This document shows, one piece after another, positions 1 through 8,937 of a stretch of DNA of 64,000 nt. Origin of the DNA: Saprospiraceae bacterium. Its GTDB lineage: Bacteria > Bacteroidota > Bacteroidia > Chitinophagales > Saprospiraceae. The translations under genes and the position numbers were made by a program. The notes under the pieces were generated by a model that did no database searches, had not been told where the DNA came from, and was given only the letters and a program-made list of their open reading frames with translations. Positions within the stretch are counted from its first letter, which is position 1, and each line of letters starts with the position of its first letter. The DNA is taken from assembly GCA_016714085.1 (NCBI GenBank), contig JADJNW010000001.1, forward strand, positions 434,001 to 498,000, written 5' to 3'.

Positions 1-271
1 TTCAAAACAGCACGAACGCTAAGAGTTCGTCCCATCGAACATACCTGACAATTTTGGTCTTGGAATAATCCTTTTTTATATACAAACCGCAATGGTTATA
101 ATTCGCAGTACTAACAAATCATAATCTTTTTGTATGAGAAACAACCTACCTTCTTGTTGAGTAGGGAAAAAATTGGTTTTTGGGGTAGCCTCTATCTGCA
201 CTTGTGGAAGAGGCTTTTCTATTTAAATTCGCTAACTTGGTACTTCGTACTTCAAACTTTGTACTTCCACA

Positions 272-640
272 TTGGCAAAACACAACGACATTGGCAAAAG
301 GGGCGAAGCAATAGCAAGCGTTTTCCTCGAAAGCAAGGGCTACCATGTTCTTGAAACCAATTGGCGCTGGCGTAAAGCTGAAATTGATTTGATTGCCAAA
401 GACGCGGAAATCCTTGTATTTATTGAAGTTAAAACCCGAAGCACCGATCTTTTTGGCAAGCCCGAAGAAGCCATTACCCCGCGCAAAGAACGCCTTCTTA
501 CTGATGCTGCTTCTGCTTATATGGAGCAAATTGGGCACGATTGGGCCATCCGATTCGATGTGATTTCCATTATTTATTATAATGAGCAACATTATCAAAT
601 TGAGCATTTTCAAGATGCATTTTTTCCAGGATTAGAGTAG
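272..640 (+). CDS. YraN/UPF0102 family endonuclease-like protein
   Basis: This 122-residue protein belongs to the YraN (UPF0102) family, a PD-(D/E)xK nuclease fold found in most bacteria and thought to act in DNA processing. The opening MAKHNDIGKRGE is typical of the family. The core is visible as D39 (AEIDLIA) followed by E52-V-K54 (FIEVKTRS). Length is normal. The start is a TTG: the family-typical N-terminus begins exactly there and no in-frame ATG fits. An ATG would arise if one T of CATTGGC were absent, so a one-base sequencing insertion is possible. The upstream 30 bp contain three copies of the word GTACTTC. Confidence 0.85.
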   Translation: MAKHNDIGKRGEAIASVFLESKGYHVLETNWRWRKAEIDLIAKDAEILVFIEVKTRSTDLFGKPEEAITPRKERLLTDAASAYMEQIGHDWAIRFDVISIIYYNEQHYQIEHFQDAFFPGLE

Positions 641-663
641 CTCCGATTGCCAATCGGAGTTAC

Positions 664-694
664 TTTGATTTACACCTTAAAAAAGTTATTTTTG
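664..694 (+). promoter_or_regulatory. Bacteroidota-type promoter upstream of the Uma2-like gene
   Basis: TTTG at 664-667 and TATTTTTG at 687-694 are separated by 19 bp. This fits the Bacteroidota housekeeping consensus (TTTG, about 19 bp, TAnnTTTG). Transcription would begin near 701, only about 10 bases before the ATG at 711. Confidence 0.6.
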
Positions 695-710
695 TAAAAA
701 CAAGCAACAA

Positions 711-1289
711 ATGACCACCAAAGCACGCGCCAAAGCCATTCCCGAATACCTCATCTACGAAATGGATGACGGAAACCCGATTTATTATAACGGCTATGAA
801 GAAGTATTGGATGGTAAAAAAAATGCTGAAGCAATTATGGCAGATGGCAATTTACAAGCGCTACTCAAAGCACTAATAATCACAACTTTGAATAATTTAC
901 TTTCAAAGACTTACATCGCAACTGTTGGAGAACAAGGACTTACGCTTGCAAAAAAATCTTGGCGCGCTGCTGATGTTTCCATTTTTAAACGAGAAAATTT
1001 CTTATTCACTACTGAATATTCCAAACTCCCACCTGAGATTGTCATCGAAATTGATACCAAAGCGCATATTGATCTTGAAAAAACGGATGTGAATTATTAC
1101 AATCGCAAAATCCAGCAATTGCTTGACTTCGGAGTGCAAAAAGTCATTTGGATTTTCACAGGTGAACAAAAAGTAATGGTTGCAGAAAATACTAAAGATT
1201 GGATCACTTCTAATTGGGATAAAACCATTGACATTATGGAAGGAATTACTTTAAACATTGAACAAATGCTGGACGAAGCGAAAGCTTAG
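711..1289 (+). CDS. Uma2 family (DUF820) endonuclease-like protein
   Basis: The 192-residue protein matches the Uma2/DUF820 family of PD-(D/E)xK restriction-endonuclease-like proteins, whose biological role is unsettled. Visible family features are the RAADVSIF strand in the middle of the protein, the PPEIVIEI strand that carries the acidic residue, and the following amphipathic helix with KIQQLLDFGVQKVIWIF. The length is normal for the family. A good promoter lies directly upstream, so it is probably transcribed alone. No partner antitoxin or methylase is adjacent, which fits the usual orphan context of Uma2 genes. Confidence 0.8.
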   Translation: MTTKARAKAIPEYLIYEMDDGNPIYYNGYEEVLDGKKNAEAIMADGNLQALLKALIITTLNNLLSKTYIATVGEQGLTLAKKSWRAADVSIFKRENFLFTTEYSKLPPEIVIEIDTKAHIDLEKTDVNYYNRKIQQLLDFGVQKVIWIFTGEQKVMVAENTKDWITSNWDKTIDIMEGITLNIEQMLDEAKA

Positions 1290-1386
1290 AAATGCTTCAA
1301 TTAAAAATTTATTCAAACCTGTTCTAAACAAGCTTCCTTACAACAAGACTTGCCTCCCAAGTGTTAAAAAGCACAATAAAAAATCA

Positions 1387-1394
1387 TACCTTTG
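1387..1394 (+). promoter_or_regulatory. TAnnTTTG -7 box upstream of gcvP
   Basis: TACCTTTG matches the Bacteroidota -7 consensus 39 bp before the gcvP ATG. No perfect TTTG lies 19 bp upstream (GTGTT is the nearest), so only the -7 element is convincing. Confidence 0.4.
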
Positions 1395-1432
1395 GCAACT
1401 GATTTTCCTAACCAAAGTAAGGTTTATTTTTC

Positions 1433-4333
1433 ATGAACAAGACTACCGTTTTCGATCAATTTTCCAAGCGACATATTGGTGCGAATGAAGGCGAATTACA
1501 AGAAATGCTACAAACTATCGGTGTTGCCTCGCTCGACCAACTTGTAGATGAAACCGTTCCAACGAATATTCGCATGCAAGGTGAACTCGACCTGCCCGAT
1601 GCGCTGACCGAATACGATTACCTCCGCGAAATCCGCCAGATTGGGACACTCAACAAAGTGTATAAACCCTTTATTGGCCTGGGTTACAATGGTACGGTGA
1701 CACCATCTGTGATCTTGCGCAATATTTTCCAAAATCCCGGTTGGTACACACAATACACGCCTTATCAAGCGGAGATTGCGCAGGGGCGTCTTGAGGCACT
1801 CTTGAATTTCCAAACGATGGTGAGTGACTTGACTGGTTTGCCTATTGCGAATGCGTCGCTGCTCGATGAAGGCACGGCCGCCGCCGAAGCCATGCACATG
1901 TTTTATGGTATAAAAAATGCCAAGATTAAAAAAGCGGAAGACGAAGCAGACGAGTTTTTTGTGGATGAAAATGTATTTCCACAAACTTTAGATGTATTGA
2001 AAACCCGCGCCAAATTTGGCGGTATTAAAATAATTCTTGGTAATTGGCAAAGTTTCGAGCCAACAGCAAAGACCTTCGGCGCATTATTACAATATCCTGA
2101 TAAACAAGGCGCTGTAGAAGATTATCGCGCTTTCACCGAAAAATGTAAGGCCCAAGAAATCTATGTAACAATTGCAGCGGATTTATTGAGTTTGGCATTA
2201 CTCACGCCTCCGGGCGAATGGGGCGCGGATGCGGTGGTTGGTAACTCTCAGCGTTTCGGTGTACCGATGGGTTATGGCGGCCCACACGCAGCATTTTTTG
2301 CAACGCAAGATGATTACAAGCGCCAAATTCCTGGCCGTATCATTGGTGTATCCGTGGATGCTCAAGGAAATCGGGCTTTGCGCATGGCTTTGCAAACGCG
2401 CGAGCAACACATCCGTCGGGAGAAAGCGACTTCCAATATTTGCACGGCTCAAGCTTTATTAGCAATCATGGCAGGAATGTATGGCGTCTATCATGGTCCA
2501 AAAGGCATTAAGGCTATTGCGGAGCGCGTGCATACTTTGACTCAACTACTGGATGCGAATTTGCGGAAGCTGGAATACGAGCAACAAAACGAATTTTATT
2601 TCGATACGCTTTGTATCAAAGTTAATAGTGCAATTCAAAATCATATTCGTCGATTGGCATTGGGGCATCAAATGAATTTCTTTTATGGCGAAGAAACGAT
2701 CCAAATCAGTATTGACGAAACGACCAGTTTGAAAGATATTGAAAGCATTATCCTTATTTTCGCGGAAGCAGATGGCGTTGATAATCAATTCGATACAAGC
2801 GAACCGGCTTCTTACCAAATTCCAGAAAAATTGATTCGTACCAGCGAATTCTTGACGCATCCTGTTTTCAATAGCCATCACACCGAAAGCAAAATGATGC
2901 GCTACATCAAGCGTTTGGAAAATCGTGATTTGTCCTTGATGCACTCCATGATTCCATTGGGTTCTTGTACGATGAAGCTGAATGCCGCGTCAGAGTTGAT
3001 TCCTGTAACTTGGGATGCGTTTTCCAATCTCCACCCTTTTGCACCATTCGATCAGGCACAGGGATATGCCAGGGTTTTTGAAGAATTAGAAGCATATCTC
3101 AGCGAAATCACAGGTTTTGCAGCTTGCTCTTTACAACCAAATTCCGGGGCACAAGGCGAATATGCTGGGCTACTGACGATCCGCGCTTTCCATGAAGCAA
3201 ATGGGGAGAACCATCGCAATATCGCTTTAATTCCTTCTTCTGCGCACGGCACGAATCCTGCGAGCGCAGTAATGGCAAGCCTTCAAGTGGTAGTAGTGGA
3301 ATGCGACGATCATGGCAATATTGATGTGGCAGATTTAAAAGCGAAAGCCGAGCAATACAGCGCGAATCTCGCTGCTTTGATGGTGACCTATCCTTCTACG
3401 CATGGCGTTTTTGAAACAAGTATTAAAGAAATTTGTGATATTATACACCAGTACGGTGGCAAAGTTTATATGGATGGCGCGAATATGAATGCCCAGGTTG
3501 GCTTGACAAGTCCTGGTATCATTGGCGCGGATGTTTGCCATCTGAATTTGCACAAAACCTTTGCCATTCCTCATGGCGGCGGCGGCCCAGGCATGGGTCC
3601 GATTTGTGTAAACGAGAGTCTGAAACCATTTTTACCAAAGCACCCGCTGGTAGAAACGGGCGGCGAACAAGGCATCAATGCTGTATCTGCTGCGCCCTGG
3701 GGCAGCGCGAGCATTCTTTTGATTTCGTATGGCTATATTAAAATGTTGGGAAAGCAAGGCGTGACCGATGCTACAAAATATGCGATTTTGAATGCAAATT
3801 ACATCAAAGCTCGTTTGGAAGCAGCATATAAAATATTATACGCTGGTGAAAAGGGACGTGCGGCGCATGAATTGATCGTGGATTTGCGCCCATTCAAATC
3901 GCTGGTCAGCGCCGAAGATGTCGCCAAACGCCTTATGGATTATGGCTTTCACGCTCCTACCCTATCGTTCCCGGTGGCAGGCACGATTATGATCGAACCC
4001 ACCGAAAGCGAAGCGAAAGATGAGTTGGATCGCTTCTGCGATGCCTTATTGCAAATTCGCAGAGAGATTGATGAGATTGCTTCCGGCGCAGCCGATGCTA
4101 CCAATAATGTGCTGCATAATGCACCGCATACAATGGAATTGGTCACTTCTGATGCTTGGAATCTGCCTTACTCCCGCGAGAAAGCAGCATATCCATTGCC
4201 TTATTTGCGCGAAGGTTTTAAATTCTGGTCTTCTGTAGCTCGCGTCAATAATGCGTTTGGCGACCGCAATCTGGTTTGTACCTGTCCACCAATGGATAGC
4301 TATCGCACGGCGGAAGAAGTGGAAAAAGTTTAA
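1433..4333 (+). CDS. gcvP: Glycine dehydrogenase (decarboxylating), P-protein
   Basis: This is the full-length (966 aa) PLP-dependent P-protein of the glycine cleavage system. It decarboxylates glycine and transfers the aminomethyl group to lipoylated GcvH. The N-terminal half (about 1-430) and C-terminal half (about 450-966) are the two aminotransferase-like domains fused as in most Bacteroidota. The PLP-binding lysine is K708 in the HLNLHKTF motif, followed by the glycine-rich GGGGPGMGPI. The start ATG gives the usual MNKTTVFDQFSKRHIGAN opening. gcvH and gcvT are not in the window. The gene converges on the YedE pair across a hairpin. Confidence 0.97.
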   Translation: MNKTTVFDQFSKRHIGANEGELQEMLQTIGVASLDQLVDETVPTNIRMQGELDLPDALTEYDYLREIRQIGTLNKVYKPFIGLGYNGTVTPSVILRNIFQNPGWYTQYTPYQAEIAQGRLEALLNFQTMVSDLTGLPIANASLLDEGTAAAEAMHMFYGIKNAKIKKAEDEADEFFVDENVFPQTLDVLKTRAKFGGIKIILGNWQSFEPTAKTFGALLQYPDKQGAVEDYRAFTEKCKAQEIYVTIAADLLSLALLTPPGEWGADAVVGNSQRFGVPMGYGGPHAAFFATQDDYKRQIPGRIIGVSVDAQGNRALRMALQTREQHIRREKATSNICTAQALLAIMAGMYGVYHGPKGIKAIAERVHTLTQLLDANLRKLEYEQQNEFYFDTLCIKVNSAIQNHIRRLALGHQMNFFYGEETIQISIDETTSLKDIESIILIFAEADGVDNQFDTSEPASYQIPEKLIRTSEFLTHPVFNSHHTESKMMRYIKRLENRDLSLMHSMIPLGSCTMKLNAASELIPVTWDAFSNLHPFAPFDQAQGYARVFEELEAYLSEITGFAACSLQPNSGAQGEYAGLLTIRAFHEANGENHRNIALIPSSAHGTNPASAVMASLQVVVVECDDHGNIDVADLKAKAEQYSANLAALMVTYPSTHGVFETSIKEICDIIHQYGGKVYMDGANMNAQVGLTSPGIIGADVCHLNLHKTFAIPHGGGGPGMGPICVNESLKPFLPKHPLVETGGEQGINAVSAAPWGSASILLISYGYIKMLGKQGVTDATKYAILNANYIKARLEAAYKILYAGEKGRAAHELIVDLRPFKSLVSAEDVAKRLMDYGFHAPTLSFPVAGTIMIEPTESEAKDELDRFCDALLQIRREIDEIASGAADATNNVLHNAPHTMELVTSDAWNLPYSREKAAYPLPYLREGFKFWSSVARVNNAFGDRNLVCTCPPMDSYRTAEEVEKV

Positions 4334-4337
4334 TTCA

Positions 4338-4387
4338 AAGTTGGAAGTACGCGTTGCTGGAGCTACAGTGATAGCGACTTCCAACTT
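4338..4387. terminator. Stem-loop between convergent gcvP and yedE genes
   Basis: AAGTTGGAAGT (4338-4348) and ACTTCCAACTT (4377-4387) form a perfect 11-bp stem between two convergent genes. It is a likely bidirectional terminator without a strong U tract. The right arm carries the ACTTCCAAC word seen elsewhere in the window. Confidence 0.5.
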
Positions 4388-4400
4388 CCAATATAAATCT

Positions 4401-4811
4401 TCAATGCGGCAAACGATCTCGGATAAGCCCATATACCCAGGTGCCAACTAACGCACTTAAAAAAGTAATAAATACGACCGTAAAACCGCTCCCGATTTGT
4501 GCGAAAATCGGCCCAGGACACGCACCTGTAAGTGCCCAGCCCATACCAAAGAGTAATCCGCCGATAATTTGTCCTTTCTGAAATGGTCGTCGCTGCATGG
4601 TAATTGACTCACCATTAATCGTTTTCAATTGAAATCTTTTGATAATTTGTACAGAAATAATACCCACGACTACAGCTGTGCCAATCACGCCATACATATG
4701 GAAAGAATGCAATCGAAACATTTCCTGAATCCGAAACCAACTGATCACCTCGCTTTTCACTAATACGATGCCAAAGAAAATGCCCGGTAAAATATATTTT
4801 AAATTTTTCAT
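4401..4811 (-). CDS. YeeE/YedE (Sulf_transp) family membrane protein, second subunit (DUF6691-like)
   Basis: This 136-residue inner-membrane protein is the smaller partner of a YeeE/YedE pair, a family proposed to import thiosulfate or related sulfur compounds. It has four predicted membrane segments and the family signature LTGACPGPIF with the essential-type cysteine. The start chosen is the ATG at 4811 (MKNLKYILPG). A longer upstream frame would overlap the preceding gene and lacks membrane-protein character. The ATG lies two bases after the corrected stop of the upstream partner, so the two are co-transcribed and probably translationally coupled. Confidence 0.75.
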   Translation of the reverse strand: MKNLKYILPGIFFGIVLVKSEVISWFRIQEMFRLHSFHMYGVIGTAVVVGIISVQIIKRFQLKTINGESITMQRRPFQKGQIIGGLLFGMGWALTGACPGPIFAQIGSGFTVVFITFLSALVGTWVYGLIRDRLPH

Positions 4812-4813
4812 AA

Positions 4814-5377
4814 TTATAATAATTTGAAAATGAGCGGATATAAAATCTGCGTCATAAAAAACCGCCAAGCATAAAGCAAATGGTCGCAATCAAAGATGTC
4901 CATTGCAGCATAGCCAAGCCCGTAATCGAATGACCTGAAGTACAACCCCCGCATAACGCGTGCCGAAACCGACCAGAAATCCACCGATAACGAAGAAAAT
5001 CAAACCTTTAAGTGTGAATACATTTTGCCATGTAAAAATCTGGGCAGGCAACAAACCTTGATGTTCGGTAATGCCATATCCTTGCAGCACCTCCATTGTA
5101 GGGGCAGCTACTTGCATAGGTGCAGGATTTTTAAGCAAAGTGGAAGCGATAATAGCGCCAATAATTAAGCCGCCGATAAAAAACAAATTCCAACTTTCTT
5201 TTTTCCAATCGTATTTAAAAAAGGAATATTCGCTGGAAAACAGGCCGCACAGATATGCCGCAAATTGGAAGAAATGGCAAATTTTTTGTTGCCAAGCAAT
5301 AATAAAATAGGTACCGTAAGCCCTAATAAAAATCCGCCGACGGCCCAATGCCAGGGTTGTTGAAGTAAAGCAAGCAT
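4814..5377 (-). CDS. YeeE/YedE (Sulf_transp) family membrane protein, first subunit; frameshifted
   Basis: This is the larger partner of the YeeE/YedE sulfur-compound transporter pair, starting MLALLQQPWHWAVGGFLLG at 5377. It is read in three frames. Restoring one base in the A run at 5217-5222 joins ANIPFF to KYDWKKESWN. Restoring one in the C run at 4946-4950 recreates the conserved GCTSGHSITGL motif. Restoring one in the A run at 4856-4861 gives the normal C-terminus ending at 4814. All three are single-base losses in homopolymers, so sequencing error is more likely than true inactivation. About five membrane segments are visible. Confidence 0.75.
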
Positions 5378-5513
5378 TCGTGTTAATTTTGTTTGGAGTA
5401 TTAGAACACTAAAAGTAATATTTGGATTTAAAAATCCGATTAAAAAATAATGTTTTGTTATCTTGGCGAGGTCGAATTGGTTATTTTGTTTCACATTTAA
5501 AAACTTACATTCA

Positions 5514-6242
5514 ATGCTGCGATATACTTTACTGATTCTTTTTTGCATAACGATTGCAAAAAGCTTCGCTCAAATCACCGATCCAAAAGCCACCGAAGTG
5601 TGGGAACCCGAGCCACGTATTGTAAAACCTGGCGTTGGCACTGCGCCTCCTTCTGATGCCATTGTACTTTTTGATGGTAAAAATATGGATGAATGGACTA
5701 CTGACGATGGCTCGGCTGCGAAATGGAAACTCGAAGATGGTGCCATGACGGTTGTGCCGCGCGCCGGAGGAATTAAAACCAAACGCAGTTTCGGAAGCGC
5801 CCAATTGCATATTGAATATCGTGCACCTTCGGTCGTCAAAGGCGAAGGGCAAGGCCGCGGCAATAGCGGTATCTTCCTCCAATCGAAATATGAATTGCAG
5901 GTACTCGACAGTTATAATAATCGTACTTATTCTAATGGCCAAGTCGGCTCTATTTACAAGCAACATATTCCACTTGTAAATGCTGCGCGCCCTCCGGGAG
6001 AATGGCAAACTTATGATATTATTTATACCGCGCCCCAATTTAATGCGGATGGTATGCTTGTCGCGCCGGCGAGAATTACAGTATTACATAATGGTGTGTT
6101 GATTCAAAATAACACCGAGATAAAGGGTACGACGGAATATATTGGTCTGCCCAAAAACAGCGCGCATGACAAGCTGCCGCTGATGTTGCAGGATCATGGT
6201 GATTTGGTGAGCTACCGCAATATCTGGATTCGGGAGTTATAA
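5514..6242 (+). CDS. DUF1080 domain protein (3-keto-disaccharide hydrolase type)
   Basis: This 242-residue exported protein has a signal peptide (MLRYTLLILFCITIAKSFAQ) and one DUF1080 domain, a concanavalin-like jelly roll. Members hydrolyse 3-keto-glycosides or bind carbohydrate. Typical family features are LFDGKNMDEWT near residue 50, a GNSGIFLQSKYELQVLDSY segment in the middle, and the C-terminal LPLMLQDHGDLVSYRNIWIREL. The start at 5514 was chosen because the signal peptide begins there; the longer frame starts with a non-ATG codon. It stands alone here; a second, double-domain copy lies at 43.7 kb beside a Gfo/Idh/MocA oxidoreductase. Confidence 0.85.
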   Translation: MLRYTLLILFCITIAKSFAQITDPKATEVWEPEPRIVKPGVGTAPPSDAIVLFDGKNMDEWTTDDGSAAKWKLEDGAMTVVPRAGGIKTKRSFGSAQLHIEYRAPSVVKGEGQGRGNSGIFLQSKYELQVLDSYNNRTYSNGQVGSIYKQHIPLVNAARPPGEWQTYDIIYTAPQFNADGMLVAPARITVLHNGVLIQNNTEIKGTTEYIGLPKNSAHDKLPLMLQDHGDLVSYRNIWIREL

Positions 6243-6277
6243 TATAATGATATAAAATCTTGATTAAAATATAATAT

Positions 6278-6322
6278 CTTTAGGGAAATTTCAAGGATAT
6301 TATGCCTCGTATTTCCCTAAAG
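6278..6322 (+). terminator. Perfect 12-bp stem-loop after the DUF1080 gene
   Basis: CTTTAGGGAAAT (6278-6289) pairs with ATTTCCCTAAAG (6311-6322) across a 21-base loop, 36 bp after the DUF1080 stop. There is no long U tract, so it may be a terminator or another structured element. Confidence 0.45.
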
Positions 6323-6444
6323 ACTACTTTTGGTCGTATTGTGATGTGCTTGGTTCAAGGTTTTGAGTATAAAAAGAATAAAATTTAATTAAATCTTTAT
6401 ATCTTTTCGACTGTCAAACAAGAAAATAGAACAACCCGATAGTT

Positions 6445-7392
6445 ATGCGTTTTTTTTACTTCATACTATGTTTAAACTTCGCGACGATTCTTTTTTGCCC
6501 AAAAGAAAGACTTGATGCTGAAGAAAATATCCGCCAATTAGTACTCGCCGCGCACGAGCGTGAAGAAAGGACTTTGAATAGAATTACAGAAGTTCGTCAA
6601 CAGATTCGGGAACAGCTACAATCCAGCGAAAACCATTTAGAATTTGATGCCGTTTTCTCCGCGATCGCGAGTAAAGAACGCTTGAGACAACCTGTTTCAG
6701 AAGACTTGAATGCAGCTATTCACGCTGTGACAACCTTGGATTCTTTACAACATTTGATCCAGCTTTGGCAAAAGTATAAATTACATACACTTCCCCTCCT
6801 GAATAAAGATTTGGATAAAGAAACTGCCAGAACCCCAGTATTAACAACGGGTGCAGAGGTTTGGCAATATTTACCTTTTTTTAATATACAACCAGGCAAT
6901 AAAGTAGGCGAATTAGGCGCAGGCAGTGGTTGGTTATCCTTGTTAATGAGCATATTATATGATAGCACTACTTTCTATGTGAATGAACTGGGATCGTTTG
7001 CAGTAGCGCAAATGCAAAGCAATTCCAGCCTTTACCTTACAGAAGAACAATTAGAAAATTGCCATTTTACGGTGGGTTCCTACACTTCTACCGGACTAGA
7101 AACCAACGAATTAGATATTATTATTGCCGTAGATGCTTTTCATCACTTTAGCGACAAACTCAGTATGTTGCAATCTATTAAATGGTCGTTAGCAAAAAAT
7201 GGCAGGCTATGCTTGGTAGAACAAATCCGTGCGCCTGGCACAAGCGACTATTTCTGCCCGCAAGCTTTGGAAAAATGGGAATTAGAAGAATTATTACAAC
7301 AAAATGGATTTATAAAAACCAAAGAGCAATTGCTTTTAGGACAGGCTACTAGCAATATATATTTATTGGAATATCGGGTGAATCCACTTTGA
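6445..7392 (+). CDS. Exported class I SAM-dependent methyltransferase
   Basis: The 315-residue protein starts with a hydrophobic, signal-like segment and a charged helical region (about 20-130). A Rossmann methyltransferase domain follows. Motif I is seen as VGELGAGSGWLSLL around residue 155, and motif IV/post-I as LDIIIAVDAFHHF near 230. A C-terminal strand and helix end with LLEYRV. It resembles methyltransferases annotated as periplasmic or exported in Bacteroidota; the substrate cannot be inferred. No neighbour gives a pathway. Confidence 0.65.
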   Translation: MRFFYFILCLNFATILFCPKERLDAEENIRQLVLAAHEREERTLNRITEVRQQIREQLQSSENHLEFDAVFSAIASKERLRQPVSEDLNAAIHAVTTLDSLQHLIQLWQKYKLHTLPLLNKDLDKETARTPVLTTGAEVWQYLPFFNIQPGNKVGELGAGSGWLSLLMSILYDSTTFYVNELGSFAVAQMQSNSSLYLTEEQLENCHFTVGSYTSTGLETNELDIIIAVDAFHHFSDKLSMLQSIKWSLAKNGRLCLVEQIRAPGTSDYFCPQALEKWELEELLQQNGFIKTKEQLLLGQATSNIYLLEYRVNPL

Positions 7393-7419
7393 TAAAAGCA
7401 GTTTCAAAAGTACCGCCCC

Positions 7420-7439
7420 TCCTGCCTCTTGCGGCAGGA
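7420..7439 (+). terminator. GC-rich hairpin after the methyltransferase gene
   Basis: TCCTGCC (7420-7426) and GGCAGGA (7433-7439) form a tight stem with a 6-base loop between the convergent methyltransferase and AHSA1 genes. It may terminate either gene. Confidence 0.4.
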
Positions 7440-7535
7440 AGAGCAATCGGCATTGAATAGTCATGTTAATAAGAGAAAAGGAAAATATTTTTTGAAATAG
7501 AAGTCAGATGTCAGAGCAAGAAGTCAGACTCTCTA

Positions 7536-8042
7536 TCAGGAATTGACGACCGACTTGATGTTTTCATTTTTATTGCGAAGGTCAATGCCGCCTTCCAAGA
7601 TAGATTTCAAATTAGCCAGATAAAAAGTCCAGCCAACCGAGCATTGCACGTGCAAATTGCGCTTGGGGTCATCTTCCAACGGAATGTTTTCTTGCCAGAG
7701 TTCTACCACATTTTCACCCGCTTCAGATTTAATATGCACTGTTACAGCACAAGTTTCTGTGAAAGTAAATTGCAATGTATCCTTTCCATTGGCTTCCAGC
7801 ACTTGATTTCGCTCTTCCGCCGAGTCAGGATGCCCATGCCACAACCAGGAATATTGATCGCCTTTCTGAATGGATTCATTTCGAGGACGAATCGAGCCAT
7901 CAGGTTTGGTAAATTCTGCTTTTCGCAAAAACCAACTTTCCAGCCCTTCCTGAGTTGTCCAGGCTTTATATAAATCGCCGATACTCGCGTTTACGGTAAT
8001 TCTTTGGCAGAATTTACTCCAATCGCTACTGGAAATAGACAT
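7536..8042 (-). CDS. SRPBCC / AHSA1 (activator of Hsp90 ATPase homologue) domain protein
   Basis: This 168-residue cytoplasmic protein has the START/SRPBCC helix-grip fold of the AHSA1 family. The opening ITVNASIGDLYKAWTTQEGLESWF is typical, and the C-terminus VGWTFYLANLKSILEGG forms the long closing helix. These proteins bind hydrophobic ligands; no specific function is known for the stand-alone bacterial members. It is divergent from the upstream methyltransferase and lies 35 bp downstream of the antirepressor-like gene, with which it may be co-transcribed. Confidence 0.8.
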   Translation of the reverse strand: MSISSSDWSKFCQRITVNASIGDLYKAWTTQEGLESWFLRKAEFTKPDGSIRPRNESIQKGDQYSWLWHGHPDSAEERNQVLEANGKDTLQFTFTETCAVTVHIKSEAGENVVELWQENIPLEDDPKRNLHVQCSVGWTFYLANLKSILEGGIDLRNKNENIKSVVNS

Positions 8043-8077
8043 AAGATTTTTTTTTCAGGTGATTTACAAAAATGAAC

Positions 8078-8881
8078 TTAAGCGCTCATTCTCAATACAT
8101 TTTCTAATTTCTTCATTTCTATTACCGGTTCAGCACTGGCAGAAGGGGTAAAAAGATTAACAGCTTCGCGGTCATCATAAATTTCAATTTGCAATTCTTC
8201 TGCAAAAGCTTTGGCCATATCGCCCATAGCACGAGCATAATGCTCATTTTTACCCATTGCCATGAATAAATCGATCACCCCGGTGCGAATCATTTCATAC
8301 TTGTCCACTTGCATCAATAATTGTCGCTGCGATTTTCCATTATATGTTTTACCTTGACGTTGAGCCATTTCATGTAAATCACGAGGTGAGTAGCCAAGCA
8401 CTTCGGCACGATGCTGCCACCAATTGGAAGCGTTGCCCCCATTGCGATCTTCATAAACCTTCAGGTGCCGGCGCTCACAGTTTTCCTGATATGAAACTGA
8501 ACTCATAGATTTTACCAAATCCAGCACTGCCAGCACTTGTTCTTTATCAAATTGCTCGTGGATACCTTCTTCCTCTTCCAGCGATAGTAAATATTTAGCA
8601 AATTTTAATTTAATCTTGCTATTAGAACGCAATACAATTTGTTTAGCTAATTCAATAGACAAAAAATAGTCCTCAATCAACAACGCATCCTGGAGCTTGC
8701 GAGGCGCAAAATCCTGTTTTAAGACAGGCTTGCGAATACCATCTCGAAACTCGTATAAATCGTTTAGCCATTTCTTGATATTGACAGCATAATGGTGGTC
8801 AAGCAATTGCAACACCTGATGGAGATTGGTGGCTGTGACCACTTTTGTACCTTTTTTGCTAATTAAGATTTGCAAGTCCAT
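8078..8881 (-). CDS. AntA/AntB-like antirepressor-type protein
   Basis: The 267-residue protein is not confidently named. Its first 110 residues resemble phage antirepressor (AntA/AntB-like) N-terminal domains: a TATNLHQVL segment, a KKWLNDLYEF helix, and a DYFLSIELAKQIVLRSNSKIKLKFAKYL stretch split by the usual SIELAK signature. The C-terminal 150 residues are helical and charged, with no motif I recognise. No phage genes are near, so this is a chromosomal stand-alone copy. A strong promoter lies just upstream at 8907-8937. Alternative: an unrelated DNA-binding regulator. Confidence 0.5.
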   Translation of the reverse strand: MDLQILISKKGTKVVTATNLHQVLQLLDHHYAVNIKKWLNDLYEFRDGIRKPVLKQDFAPRKLQDALLIEDYFLSIELAKQIVLRSNSKIKLKFAKYLLSLEEEEGIHEQFDKEQVLAVLDLVKSMSSVSYQENCERRHLKVYEDRNGGNASNWWQHRAEVLGYSPRDLHEMAQRQGKTYNGKSQRQLLMQVDKYEMIRTGVIDLFMAMGKNEHYARAMGDMAKAFAEELQIEIYDDREAVNLFTPSASAEPVIEMKKLENVLRMSA

Positions 8882-8906
8882 AATAGATATAAATTGAATA
8901 CCGGTA

Positions 8907-8937
8907 CAAATATATACTTTTTGTTTTTATTTGTCAA
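8907..8937 (-). promoter_or_regulatory. Bacteroidota-type promoter for the antirepressor-like gene
   Basis: On the minus strand, TTG (8937-8935) and TATATTTG (8914-8907) are spaced by 20 bp, a good match to the Bacteroidota consensus. Transcription would start near 8900, about 20 bases before the ATG at 8881. Confidence 0.6.

Noticed and set aside
1508..1984. Long antisense open frames under gcvP and other large genes
   Set aside because: They are shadows of strongly coding genes on the other strand, with no family features.
4814..5377. Programmed ribosomal frameshifting in the split genes
   Set aside because: Breaks occur in many unrelated genes at ordinary homopolymers without slippery heptamers or downstream pseudoknots common to all; sequencing error is simpler.
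8078..8881. Prophage region
   Set aside because: The antirepressor-like gene is alone; there are no phage structural, integrase or lysis genes around it.
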